Source: Trifolium pratense (taxonomy: Eukaryota > Streptophyta > Magnoliopsida > Fabales > Fabaceae). Taken from it: DNA of 64,000 nt. The notes below the pieces were generated by a model. It was not told where the DNA came from and searched no databases. It saw only the letters and a list, made by a program, of their open reading frames with translations. The position numbers were made by a program, and so were the translations under genes. Location of the stretch: positions 26,472,251 to 26,536,250 of the forward strand of contig NC_060062.1 in NCBI RefSeq assembly GCF_020283565.1, in the 5' to 3' direction. The stretch's first letter is position 1. The number at the start of each line of letters is the position of its first letter. Of this stretch, positions 1 through 10,913 are shown piece by piece.

Positions 1-208
1 TCACGCTCAGGCCCAATGGGCCTGAAGCGTGGATGATGCGGGAAGCCCAACAATAGATCTAGGATAGGCTCTGATACCATGTCAGATTTTATATTGGGCT
101 TAACTCATCCATACAAAACCGGCTTGTAAGGTGAGGGTTGCCAAAGCTATATAAACGCTACACAGGCCATATCTCTTAGCAATGTGGGACTAAATCCACC
201 CCTTCACA
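1..208 (-). mobile_element. TRIM/LTR element end (LTR plus primer binding site), cut by window edge
   Basis: Read on the reverse strand, 208 down to 80 is a 129-bp candidate LTR that starts TGTGAAGGGG and ends TCTGACA. It is followed directly by TGGTATCAGAGCC, the classic primer site complementary to initiator methionine tRNA, at about 79-66. The short internal part that follows contains a near-palindrome (CACGCTCAGGCCC / GGGCCTGAAGCGTG, about 2-32). No coding sequence is visible, as expected for a TRIM, but the other LTR lies beyond the window so a longer element cannot be excluded. It sits in an intron of the adenylosuccinate lyase gene on the opposite strand. Confidence 0.65.
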
Positions 209-540
209 CCCAACACAATGAAGGTGTTGGAGGCTGCAATGAAGGCAACCCAAATGCCGCAATTAGGCAGATGGGGGCGGACCGCAATGAAGGCGGAATA
301 TCCAACATTATGCATTATATATTTTTTTTGCAACAGTGCATTATACATTTTGTTGACTAAAATATTAGATTCATTGTAGTTATTAGTATACATACAGTTT
401 ATATTAGGAGGATTGTATGTACAATGTCGAAGTTTCTCATGTTTTCCTATTAAATCTTGAGAAGAAAAAAAAAAGCTTTGGTTCATTCATTGAGCTTTCT
501 TGTAAATGTTATAACTTGCAACTTGCAATTCACAATTTAG

Positions 541-1536
541 GTCAACGAAGCTCGCTTGAGCGAAGACTTGGACCAGTGCTGGGAGGTGCTTGCTGAACCA
601 ATCCAGACGGTATGTATATCTTCTGTTTTTATGTGGTTATCTTGTTTAATCTTTTTTATATCATATTGAATGCATTGTGGTGCTTCAGTACTCTATGTGT
701 TTGTGTGCTTTGTAGAACATAAGGAGACATTTTTTCCAAGTCTTTTCAACGATATAATTTACTACTTACTAGTTTTTTTTTGTTTTTTTGTTTGACTAAA
801 TTTACTACTTACTAGTTGACATCACATTATGGTGGGAAAGAAAGAGGCTTGCATATCTAGTTTGGAATTTGAGTATATACTTTCCACAATTCCAAATGCT
901 ATCGAGTCTTTTTTATTTTTTTATTTTTTTTTATAAATTTGCAAAGATATTAGTGTGCTTGATTATTTGATGCATTCTTCATTTTAGGACTGCTCATGAT
1001 TCGGTTCAGGAAAGAAACCAAACTGAACCATTATAATAGTTTTGTAAAACTGTATTGAAACAGAACCGGAACTACCTTTACAAAAAAAAAGAAGAACGAA
1101 TTGTACTTTTTTGAACTGAACTGAATTGCTATTATTAACTTATAATAATCAGGAGTTAGGACTGTTGGAAAAACCAAAAACCTAACCTAACTGTGACGGG
1201 ACTGAACTGAACTGGACTTTTTTTGTTGAACAGTTCTATTTCTTTTGGTGTTGACAGCTTGCCATCAACCTTTTAATACTCTGCAATAATAATAGTTTGC
1301 AAATCTTTATTTAGGTTATGCGAAGATATGGTGTTCCCGAGCCTTACGAAAAGTTAAAAGCGCTAACAAGAGGGAAAGCAATTACCAAAGAGAGCATAAG
1401 AGACTTCATTGAAGGCTTAGATATTCCACATGATGCAAAGACCTATCTCTTAAAGTTAACACCACACACTTACGTTGGATCAGCCGTTGAATTGGCCAGA
1501 ACTGTAGAACATGAAGTGAACAATATTTTAAACTGA
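541..1536 (+). CDS. Adenylosuccinate lyase, last two exons (5' part outside window)
   Basis: Adenylosuccinate lyase acts twice in purine synthesis: it cleaves SAICAR to AICAR and adenylosuccinate to AMP, in both cases releasing fumarate. Two exons are readable: 541-609 (VNEARLSEDLDQCWEVLAEP...) and 1315-1536, ending in TGA at 1534. The intron 610-1314 has GT (gtatgt) and AG (tttag) borders and joins in frame as ...PIQT-VMRRYGVPEPYEK. The joined 96 residues (PEPYEKLKALTRGKA, LTPHTYVGSA) match from memory the C-terminal end of plant PurB-type lyases. Plant forms are usually plastid-targeted, but the N-terminus is not in the window. An acceptor at 540 (ttag) shows a further upstream intron, which holds the TRIM element. 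The gene appears intact as far as seen. Confidence 0.93.
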
Positions 1537-2841
1537 GGTAATCTAGGAAACAAGTGGTTGAAACTCGAAACATTCCTACAGAGATTTTGATTAATTAGCG
1601 AGACTACTTTACTGCTTGTGCAATTTTGTGACCTGATATCCTCACCATCAATGATCATCGGTCGGAAAACGAACCTTCAGATAAGTTGTTCCATTTTTGA
1701 AAAAAAAGGCATGATATTCAGTTACTATGAAAAACCATAGTGATGTAGAATGATGTTGAGGATTTAATTTTTGACTGATAGGTAAATTGTATCGTTGAAT
1801 TTGTAAGTTAGGCCTTGATAAGAACATAGGTCTGACGAAGCATAAAACTAGAATGGCAGAATTCTGACCATAACATTTTGTGAATCGATTCGAAAAATAA
1901 CAGAATTTCTGAAATCAATTTTCCAAATATCTCAAGTATTTTAAATGCATTTAGAAAAGTAAATTTCACTTAGAATCGTTGTGTTTGGATTTCAACATGT
2001 TTATCTGAGTGGAACTGGATTCGAACCCCTTAAGCAAGGTTTTTGAGTTCTGGCCTTGTAGATAGGAAAACATATTGTTGGAAGGGGAGATTCCACTAAA
2101 TGTTGCTAGCTCGACGCCACAATGGAGATTAGTCTCCGGCTAAGTCGGTGGATACTTGGTACTAGTGACATGGTTACAATTCAATTTTTATGTGTTTTTA
2201 TTTGGTTCAGTGTATGTGAAAGAATTAGCTATAATATTTCATTTTTACATGCTTGTATGTGGTTATTTTTGACAAAGGTAATTAAGCAAAACAATTTTGA
2301 AATTTAATTAATTATACAACATTGTGTTTTGTAAAAAAAGAAAAGGAGACATATTCTTAAAGCATATCTAGATATGAATGTACCTTTTTCTTCTTCTCTG
2401 GTTGTAATAGCAAACATTGGGAATCAAGTTTTGCTGGTTCAAATTTTGAAATAGACAGTGTCTGTTCTGTTCTCCAACCATTTTTTTGTGACAGCAATTT
2501 CTATAGTATGAGAATCCTTATCGATTTGTTATAGCTGGCAAGTTTTCCAATTCAAAATTACTTGGTCCATTATTTATGTTATTCTGGATGGATCTAAGAC
2601 TGAATGTTAAATGCAGTGAACAATATTAATAGTTAGTAATAAGAGTGAAAGAGTTGAATTTTTATTTTTGGAAAGAGAAGAATACAAGAATATCATGCTC
2701 TGAGCATAACCCTTCGTTGGTAGGGAAGTTGCAATATGTAAGGTGTTGGAGTTTGAACTGAGATCCCTAACTTATTCATTTAAGGGGTAAATTTTAATCG
2801 CTAGATATTATAATTAATAAATAAAATAGTACAAGAGTATC
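1537..2841. other. Intergenic; 3' flank of adenylosuccinate lyase, no gene recognised
   Basis: The first 200-300 bases probably hold the 3' UTR of the upstream gene. A short open frame at 2122-2307 starts with ordinary sequence and runs into AT-rich DNA; I see no domain in it. Degenerate repeat-like stretches (for example around 1990-2080) are not classifiable by eye. Confidence 0.5.
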
Positions 2842-2848
2842 TCCTATA

Positions 2849-2981
2849 GTCTTCATGAGCTTAGCTCAATTGGTAAGAACATCAGTATTTTATATGCAGG
2901 AGATAAGGTTCGAATCCGGACACTTCACTTACCATCTTTAAAGGTGGAATTTCAATTAGGCTACTTGACAACAAAAAAAAA
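2849..2981 (+). mobile_element. tRNA-derived SINE
   Basis: A box-A-like AGCTCAATTGGTAAGAAC and box-B-like GGTTCGAATCC are spaced as in a tRNA-derived RNA polymerase III promoter. They are followed by a non-tRNA body (AAGGTGGAATTTC) and an A-rich tail. A short direct repeat, TCCTATA, flanks it at 2842-2848 and 2982-2988 and looks like a target-site duplication. It resembles SINE families described in Medicago and Lotus. It is not a functional tRNA gene because no cloverleaf 3' half exists. Confidence 0.8.
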
Positions 2982-3044
2982 TCCTATAATAATGAATCTT
3001 TTTTGTCTCATTATTATTTGTTATTGAATAAAGTTAATCGAGTG

Positions 3045-3180
3045 GTCCAGTATGTGAGTTTAACTTAGTTGACAGGGACGTTGCATTATATATGTAGGAG
3101 GTCGGGGTTCGAACCCTGAGCATTCTACTTATCCACTTTAAGGTGGAATTTCTAGCCATTAGATTATACGACAAAAAAAA
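3045..3180 (+). mobile_element. tRNA-derived SINE with perfect 14-bp target duplication
   Basis: Same family as the element at 2.85 kb, with AACTTAGTTGACAGGGAC (A box region), GGGTTCGAACCC (B box), AAGGTGGAATTTCTAGCC and an A tail. The direct repeat AAGTTAATCGAGTG is present at 3031-3044 and again at 3181-3194 with no mismatch. This indicates an insertion by target-primed reverse transcription that is young compared with the neighbours. Confidence 0.9.
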
Positions 3181-3248
3181 AAGTTAATCGAGTGACTTTG
3201 ACTATTTCTCTTTAAATTGGGTAGGTATTAAGACTTAGAATACTTAGA

Positions 3249-3440
3249 AGAATTCTCTTCCTCCCTATGACTCTATTTTCTCCCTCGAATTTCCGTGTTT
3301 TCCGAAGTTTTCTCATTTTAAATATTATTTTTAACAGCAAAAAATATTTGGAAAATGTGTTCCAATGTTTTTACGCAAGGGCATAAATGGAAATTCCGCC
3401 CAGAGGAGAGGGGGAAGAGAATTTTTCATACTCTCCATGT
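3249..3440. mobile_element. Small foldback MITE
   Basis: About 190 bp with imperfect inverted ends: GAATTCTCTTCCTCCCT on the left and the complement of AGAGGGGGAAGAGAATT on the right. Inner CCTCGAATTTCC is mirrored by GGAAATTCCGCC. The CTCTTCC/GAAGAG ends resemble the larger foldback elements at 34.6 and 44.2 kb. The exact borders and target duplication are not resolved. Confidence 0.5.
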
Positions 3441-3498
3441 CATGTGAACATAACTTTGTACTATAATATTGTATATATGGATTGAATTTTAATCTTAA

Positions 3499-3565
3499 TT
3501 AATATATTCATTTATTCACCTCAAAAGTAAAATTCTAACCACCGAATTAATCGACAAAAAAAAAA
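3499..3565 (+). repeat. SINE 3'-end fragment
   Basis: TTATTCACCTCAAAAG, TAAAATTCTAACCACC and a poly-A run match the 3' half of the SINEs at 2.85 and 3.05 kb. The pol III promoter half is missing, so this is a truncated copy. Confidence 0.5.
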
Positions 3566-3599
3566 CTAAAATAAATGATATTTTCATTATTTAAAACGA

Positions 3600-4269
3600 T
3601 AGTAATGTAGTTTTGTCACAAAAAAAAAAACGATAGTAACGTGATCTTTGTTTTTTTTTAAGAAATGAAGAAGATGCCAATTCGTAGTAATTTTTGCAAA
3701 ACATCCCGTTCATAATATAATTCCAATTTCTGTCTTTGTTCTATGAATGATGTTGATTGCATTTGGAAGGGAACCCTTCTAATTGCACCAAGTGGATTGA
3801 GGAATGTGGACTATGTGCATTATTATTTATAAATTATTCTTTTTAATTTTTATAACATTACATCGTACTCTTGGAATCTAGAATCTAGCCACTATTTCCT
3901 TTACCCCACCATTGGAGTATTGCCAAGTGGCTCCAAGTGTAATTATATTTCAGCATTCAACGCAAGCTCGTGGGAGCTACTACCTATAGAGTGACATCGT
4001 GTCATGTACAGTTTTATTTTTATTCTTATCTACTTCATATTAGTCTTGAATCTTAATCTTATTTCTAGATAATCATTTGCATTTTTTAAAGATTACTAGT
4101 TATTATTATAATTTTAGTGGAGGAAAACAGTCAAATGTAGTTAAGTGATTTAACAAAGTGGAAAATTGTTGGAGGTTGGTGAGACAATTACATAAGTTAG
4201 TAAAACACAACACATGTGATGGTACTGGAACTACAAGAGGAAAATGATAGTAGAGGTGGCCAACCCTAC
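3600..4269. other. Non-coding intergenic DNA
   Basis: AT-rich sequence with two poly-A tracts near 3550 and 3620. No open frame of note, no RNA gene and no clear repeat recognised. Confidence 0.4.
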
Positions 4270-4275
4270 AATTTG

Positions 4276-4905
4276 AATTGGTGATTTACTTAATTTTATT
4301 CAGTGAAATGTTTTACCAAAGTAGAAGAAGGTCGTTGATTGAAATTGAGGTAAAGACATACCTTGTAGCATCACATAATTTTCGATCTAAGCCTTCTAAT
4401 CTTAAATTAACGATTAATATGATTTAATAATGATTTTGTCGGTGCATAATGTAAATTATTTGATGTGAAATTAACGGTTGAGATGAAAAAAAGTGTGTAA
4501 ATGCATGTTTTGTCCACTAAAGAGAATTCATACCTTTTGAAAAAATGGTTCTAAAATTAGATAATTTTAGAACTTAATTTCAACAAACCTCAATTTCATG
4601 GGTGAATTGGTGATTTACTCTACTTAATTTAGTGAAATGCTTTATCAAAGTAGAAGAATGTCGGTGGTTAACAATCGAGGCAAATACATAGTTAGTAGCC
4701 TCACACAATTTTCGATCTCAACTGTTTAATCTCAAATTAATGGTCTGTTTTTACTGATTTTGTTAGCGTATAATTTAAACTATCTAATATATCATATCAA
4801 AATAATATATTTTTTTTTATATAAATACATATTTTGTCCACTATAGAGATCCATTGAGAAATAATTCTAGAAAATTAGATGATTTTAGAATTTAATTTCA
4901 TCACA
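4276..4905 (+). repeat. Diverged direct tandem duplication, unit about 330 bp
   Basis: Two head-to-tail copies can be aligned by eye. GAATTGGTGATTTACT followed by AGTGAAATGYTTTAYCAAAG and AGTAGAAGAA begins near 4276 and again near 4606. Both copies then carry CACAATTTTCGATCT / CATAATTTTCGATCT, a TTTTGTCCACTA motif and a terminal AGATAATTTTAGAA / AGATGATTTTAGAA. Indels are frequent, so the duplication is old. It is non-coding. Confidence 0.7.
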
Positions 4906-5492
4906 ATTATTATTATTATTTTTTTATAACAATTTTCATCACAATTTTAACTATGATTATGGTATTCTATTCTAGATAAGATTGGCAATTTTTTCTATTT
5001 ATGCTACAATAATAAAATATGTCACTCTCCAATCATGTTAAGATTTAAAAGGCTTAGCTGTACATTATTCTATTTAAAATACGATATCATCCATAATTCA
5101 ATTTGTCACATCATCATAATTCATAGGACTACTAATAATAATAATAATAATGTCTTTCCTATGTGTCTCTTTTCTCTCACAACCTTCCCAAATCACCGTC
5201 TTAACTCCACATGTTCACAACATGGTTTCTTAATTTCTTTGTTCATGTTGGTCATGTTCTATTAGAATCTTGTTGGGATAATAATACAACAAACTTCATT
5301 TTTTTGGGGTCAGTTTCTACTTTCTACTTTCTACTTTTTTATTTAGTACAATTAAGGTTGTTTTCTATTGTGCTGGATGATTGTGATGTGAAGCCATGTG
5401 GTTAGGCCTTGGAAACTTGTATGAGTTTTGTTCATTTTATCATTGAAATTGATGATATTATGAACAATGATCAATTTTCTCTAAAATTTCAG
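4906..5492 (+). other. Upstream region and probable 5' UTR intron of the HAD-like gene
   Basis: An acceptor-like CTAAAATTTCAG ends at 5492, just 23 bases before the chosen start codon. This suggests that the 5' leader is split by an intron whose donor lies somewhere in 5.0-5.4 kb. Short open frames at 5035 and 5211 contain an (AAT)n run and nothing recognisable. The transcription start cannot be placed from sequence alone. Confidence 0.35.
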
Positions 5493-5515
5493 GACAACCC
5501 TTCGATTCTGAAATT

Positions 5516-7900
5516 ATGTCTGCTTATGGACATGAACATATGTATTCTACAAGGAGTCTCTCAGCTGGTTCTGGTATGATCAACGATTATTATCACCTTT
5601 GTTAGTTTTTTTTAGTGTGTAACCCTCTGGAACTCAGGTTCTCCCGAACAACTTTTGGTAGATTCTGTTCATGAATGAATCATCGTTTTAGTCTTTGGAA
5701 AAAAAATATATTGAAAATTCTCGATCATATTAGTCTTTTTGGATCAGGCAATTTAGCCTGCAAATTGATCTCGAAAAGACTAGTCTGATCGAGAATTTTC
5801 TTATTCTGAAATCTTTTTGGAATTTTATTAAATTCATAGACCAAACAACAATTGATTTGTTTTACATTCAAATTCAACTAATTGATCATATTTTTTGTTA
5901 TACTCAAAGTTGTTATTTTAGTATAATTTTGATGATTATTTATTGTTCTGTTTGTTTCTTGGTTATAGAGATGAGGAGTAGTTTTGTGCTGGAATCAGGA
6001 TTCTACATCACATCATTTTCTGCAACAATCTTCATTGCTGGATTTGCAGCTCTTGGACTTTTATTAATCACTTTATTGGTTTCAATGGCAATGATGCTAC
6101 AATCATGTCAAAACAACAATGCTGGAATTATTGAGCTAAGGAATATAAATGATGACTATAGTTATTGCAAAATTCAATCTCTACATGCTAAGCTCAATAA
6201 TTTGGAACAACATAATGTTCCTAACATTTGTAAGGACCTAGCTATACAATATATCAAAGGTGGTCACTATGCTAGAGATTTGGATTTAACCAAATCTGTG
6301 ATTGAAGATTACTTCAATGGTGTTAAACCATCAGATGATGGTTTTGATGTGGTGTTGATTGACATAGATGGAATTTTTCCATGGAATTCAAATTCATCCA
6401 ATTTATTTCAAAGGTAATATTTTCATGTACGAAATTTGAAGTCGAGTAATTTGAACAGTCTTATCAAGATTGGGCGGCTTATGGTGTATATAACATATAG
6501 CTTGAAATTTGTGTTTGATATTTTATTTTCCATACTCAAAATCTAGATTGTTCGGTTTGTTTTACTGTGTAGTTTCCTGACTGCAAGTAATTTGGATCCT
6601 AGTTTTACGGTATCTGCAAAAGAAATTTTTGTTGTCTCATAGAAGTTATTTGTAGTCTCAATCTTCATTAGTATAGAGGGTAGGGTAGTTCGACTAATAT
6701 GAGCTAGTGGTTAAAGAAGTTGAACGAGGTAAAAGAGTGAAATTCAAATTTGGTGAATGAGAAAAAAAATTAACATAATTAATATACTAATTTTAGCTTA
6801 TCCATAAAACAAAATCTTCATGAACTTATGTACCATGATTCTAGATAATGTAGTATATAAATAAATGCTTGGATCTAGGACAGCTAGAATATTGGTGTCT
6901 TCATCTGTTGGTTTATTATTCCAACTTGCACAAGTTTACTAATTTATATTTCTTACTATAAAATCACAAATGCAATAATTATACATTTTAATATGTAGCT
7001 AATCTAGCTTGATGTAGATTTGCATATATTGTTAGCAATAACTTGACAAAGTTTTTTTTGGGTTATAGCACCATTAGCAATTGTACCTTAGAGGCAAAGA
7101 AGTTAAAGCTCATGCTTATGTTAAGATTATACATGAACCTTCAAGCAAGTGGTTGGTCTATAATTTTGTTATCAAGAGAAGCAGTTAAAGACCAAAATGT
7201 CACCATCAATCATCTTGTTGATGCTGGATTTAGAGATTGGTCTTCATTGATGATGAGGTATTAAGCTCCACTCATATATCCTAGATAATAGTTGAAAAAA
7301 AAAATCACAAATGTTGTTTCTAAGATATCTAAGGTTTCTTTGGCTTAAAGGATAGTTTAAGGAATATAATTATTTTTATTTTTTTTAACCCTCTGGTTCT
7401 CGGGGATATGGATCCCGATAATCCAAAGTTCGGCCGCGAGGAAAATAAAGTCTGGCCAAAAATTGTTTCCATTGGGAATTGAATTCGGATTCCCCCCCCC
7501 CCCCCCCCCAAACCCGAAGCTCAATGTCTTGGTTTCAATTATGTTTTTCGTTACAACAGGAAAATTAATTGAGTAACTAACATTCTTAATTAGTATGTAT
7601 TTAGTAATTTTAATTTATACAGTATTTGGTTACAAAGTATGTGATTAAGCTACAATGATGTTCTCGTTTAGCAGAGATGGTGAAGATTCTACCAAGAGAA
7701 ATGAATATTTTTCTAAGCAGAGGAATGTGATAGAGACGAAGGGATTAAGAATAAAAAGTATCATAAGCAGTTATGTGGATGTTTTGACTGTTGCTGATGC
7801 AGATACAGGAATACATAAATTTTTGTTACCAGATCCTATATGTGACATGTTTGGAAATGGATTTACTGACGCATTTGCAGTTATAAGCCGTCCAATCTAA
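5516..7900 (+). CDS. HAD-superfamily acid-phosphatase-like membrane-anchored protein (305 aa, four exons)
   Basis: Exons 5516-5573, 5969-6413, 7069-7257 and 7675-7900 (918 nt) join in frame across GT-AG introns. The start MSAYGHEHMYSTRSL was chosen because it opens the frame after a likely leader intron. One hydrophobic segment, about residues 31-63 (FYITSFSATIFIAG...), anchors the protein. The rest resembles plant class IIIB acid phosphatases and vegetative-storage-protein relatives: motif I has the DxD pair D151/D153 (LIDIDG), a motif II-like SGWSIILLSRE follows, then a basic block (SKQRNVIETKG) and a closing HKFLLPDPICDMFG. Active relatives carry GDQWSDL-type motif IV; here the same place reads SSYVDVL, so one acidic ligand is absent. 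It may be a poor enzyme or a pseudoenzyme. Closest recollection is the At2g39920-type protein; the substrate is unknown. Confidence 0.85.
7385..7550 (-). repeat. SINE-like repeat remnant in intron 3 of the HAD-like gene, with a C homopolymer
   Basis: On the reverse strand it reads CAAGACATTGAGCTTCGGG, then a run of about 18-19 G, then GAATTCAATTCCC and a tail containing CGCGGCCGAACTTT. The tRNA-like head and box-B-like segment suggest an old SINE. The C run at about 7491-7509 is unusual in this AT-rich DNA. Classification is tentative. Confidence 0.4.
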
Positions 7901-8990
7901 ATCAATGAAATAAGATCATTTAGCTGTGTATTTTAATCTCAACCGTCTGATCTAAATTCAATACTAAGATTGATAGCTGTGAAAAACTGCTACAACAGTG
8001 AATCCGGGTCCGACATGTTTGATCCTCAAAGGAGTGCATATATAGATTGTGGACATTAGTTTCAGCCTAAAGAGTTTTTGGTTCGACTAGTATTTTTTTG
8101 TAAATTTAAAAAAGAATGTGTATCTTGCTTTGTTCATATATGTGATCTTTCAAGGATATGATCTAATTTCATGTCAGCCAAACCACAAGAGGTGTGTTTG
8201 TAAATTTGAGTTTAAATGATCTCAATTTTGTAAAATATTTTTTTTTTAATGAAAAGTGTACTTAAAATAATGTAATTTATATTTACAATTTTTCCAATAT
8301 TTGTATACAAACTTAATAAAAAAAATAGTGAACAAAATCATTACTTTTATCGTAAGTGACACCAATAGTCGTTTTGCATTCAAGGGATTAACCGACCTCA
8401 TAAGCCATGTTCAACATGTCGTATGTGAAACTAACACATGTGTAGATTATTATTTTTTTTATTTTGAAGAAGCAAAATTGTGTAGATTATTTTATTAATG
8501 CATGTTTGGATGAGCTATGAGATTGAAAAATCACAATGAGCTAAAACGAATTTGTGCAATATTCTACGAAAAAGGTCATTCCTATAAGTTTAACTTAGCT
8601 ACCAAGGACATTATTAATTAATCGGTCTTTTTTCTTTTGACAAAATTAATTAATGGGTTTTAAAAAAAATTTACAGAAAATCATGATTACGAACAAATAA
8701 ATATTATTCCTATAAGTAAGATTCTTCGGGTTGAACAAATTAGCCTTGTGAATCTTTATATTGCCTACAAAATTTGAGGCACTGTTTTTCCTATCCACTA
8801 CTCAAAAGACTTCTATATTAATTCGGCACATTTGGGCAGCAAAAATTATTTAGAAGCACCCAACTAAATCACATAAATTTTGTACAGTAGTTTTTCCAAA
8901 TTAATACATCAAAATTGATATTTGGAGTTGAGAATAGTAATGTCCTAATATCTCAATACGGGACAATATTTTTTGTGAAAAAAATAAATA
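7901..8990. other. 3' flank of the HAD-like gene and non-coding DNA
   Basis: AT-rich sequence without a recognisable gene. At about 8583-8620, TAAGTTTAACTTAGCTACC followed by AAGGACATTA looks like a broken SINE head. Short frames here lack domain features. Confidence 0.4.
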
Positions 8991-8999
8991 AATAATTGT

Positions 9000-9370
9000 T
9001 GGAGTTTTACTTTTTGTGCCCCTGAAATTATTATTCAGTAACCTCCTAAAATGGTCGCACTAATCCTCCTACTTTTTAGGATGTGAGCACTTTTTGCACT
9101 CTAAGTAGGTAGCGAGCGACAATATTTTATATTCAAACTCAACGTATGCTCTCCCATGAATGAAAATATTATGAAAAAAAGAGTTTGCATTCTAGAAAGT
9201 GAACTATTTTTTTTACTCATGATTTTTTCATTTATGGGGCTCAGACGTTGTGTTGAGTATAAAATATTGTGACTCGCTACGTAGAGTCTGAACTGAAACA
9301 CAGTTCGCTACCTAAAGTGCAAACTGAAACACAGTTCATTATTTAGAGTGCGATCAATTTGACATAGTCT
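9000..9370. repeat. Foldback repeat, left partner of an inverted pair flanking the Helitron
   Basis: GCACTCTAAGTAGGTAGCGAG (split by eye into its two halves) and CAATATTTTATATTCAAAC are mirrored within the element by GAGTATAAAATATTGTGAC and CGCTACGTAGAGTC, so the block itself folds back. Much of 9050-9210 also matches the reverse complement of 17590-17705. It contains no gene. Confidence 0.6.
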
Positions 9371-9589
9371 ATAAAATAAAGCAACAAATTCAATTTGATT
9401 AATTGAGGCAATAAAAGAAATGATTCCCTTTAAAATGATTTGACCAAAACGCAAGAAAAATAATTAAATAACTAGTAATAGACCCGTGCTATCGCACGGG
9501 TCGTAACGTTACGTGTATATTTTTTTAAGTTACACTTTGCTAAATCAACATTCAAAAAGTAATCAGTATATATTCATTAATAAATGAAG

Positions 9590-10913
9590 TAATATGATTA
9601 ATTTAGTATATATGATTATTTGTCCCATGTATGATTTATTTAGTATATATGATTATTTATTTGAGATTGTTATGAGTTCCATGAATCAGTAGCATAATTT
9701 GTCTCATGTATGATTTATTTAGTATATATGATTATTATTTTGAGATTATTATGAGTTCCATGAATCAGTAGTATAATTTGTCCCATGTATGATTTATTTA
9801 GTATATATGATTATTATTTTGAAATTGTCATGAGTTCCATGAATCGGTAGCATAATTTGTCTCATGTATGATTTATTTAGTATATATGATTGTTATTGAG
9901 ATTGTTATGAGTTCGATTAATCAGTAGCATAATTTGTCCCATGTGTGATTTATTTAGTATATATGATTATTATTTTGAGATTGTTATGCGTTCCATGAAT
10001 GAGTAGCATAATTTGTCTCATGTATGATTTATTTAGTATATATGATAGTTATTTTGAGATTGTTATGAGTTCCATGAATCAGTAACATAATTTATTCCAT
10101 GTATGATTTATTTAGTATATATGATTATTATCTTGAAATTATTATGCGTTCCATGAATTAGTAACATAATTACATGTATGATTTATTTAGTATATATGAT
10201 TATTATTTTGAAATTGTTATATGCTCCATGAATTAGTAACATAATATGTCCCATGTATGATTTATTTAGTATATACGGTTATTATTTTGAGATTGTTATG
10301 AGTTCTATGAATCAGTAGCATAATTTGTCCCATGTATAATTTATTTAGTATTTATGATAGTTATTTTGAGATTGTTATGAGTTCTATGAATCAATAGCAT
10401 AATTTGTCTCATGTATAATTTATTTAGTATATATGATTATTATTTTGAGATTGTTATGAGTTTCATGAATCAGTAGCATAATTTGTCTCATGTATGATTT
10501 ATTTAGTATATATAATTATTATTTTGAGATTGTTATGAGTTTCATGAATCAGTAGCATATGTTGTCTCATGTATAATTTATTTAGTATATATGATATTTA
10601 TTTTGAGATTGTTATGAGTTTCATGAATTAATAGCATAATTTGTCTCATGTATAATTTGTTTAGTATATATGATTATTATTTTGAGATTGTTATGATTTC
10701 CATGAATTAGTAGCATAATTTGTCTCATGTATGATTTATTTAGTATATATGATTATTATCTTGAAATTGTTATGCGTTCCATGAATTAGTAACATAATTT
10801 GTCGCATGTATGATTTATTTAGTATATTTATTTAGTAAATACGATTATTATTTTGAAATTGTCATGAGTTCTATGAATCAGTAGCATAATTTGTCTCATG
10901 TATGATTTATTTA
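9590..10913 (+). repeat. 79-bp tandem repeat array, block 1
   Basis: About 16-17 consecutive copies of a 79-bp unit containing TTTATTTAGTATATATGATT, TTTTGAGATTGTTATGAG, CCATGAATCAGTAGCATAAT and TTGTCTCATGTATGA. Copies differ by scattered substitutions and small deletions. Some pairs share variants (such as TCTTGAAATTGTTATGCG), indicating local amplification of sub-blocks. It is non-coding on both strands. Confidence 0.92.

Noticed and set aside
2849..3180. tRNA-like A and B boxes suggesting tRNA genes
   Set aside because: The sequence beyond the B box does not form a tRNA acceptor stem, and A tails and target duplications show these are SINEs.
5857..5968. Upstream extension of the HAD-like second exon (frame open from 5857)
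   Set aside because: The splice acceptor at 5968 and a good in-frame match of exon 1 (MSAYGHEHMY) make this stretch intron sequence.
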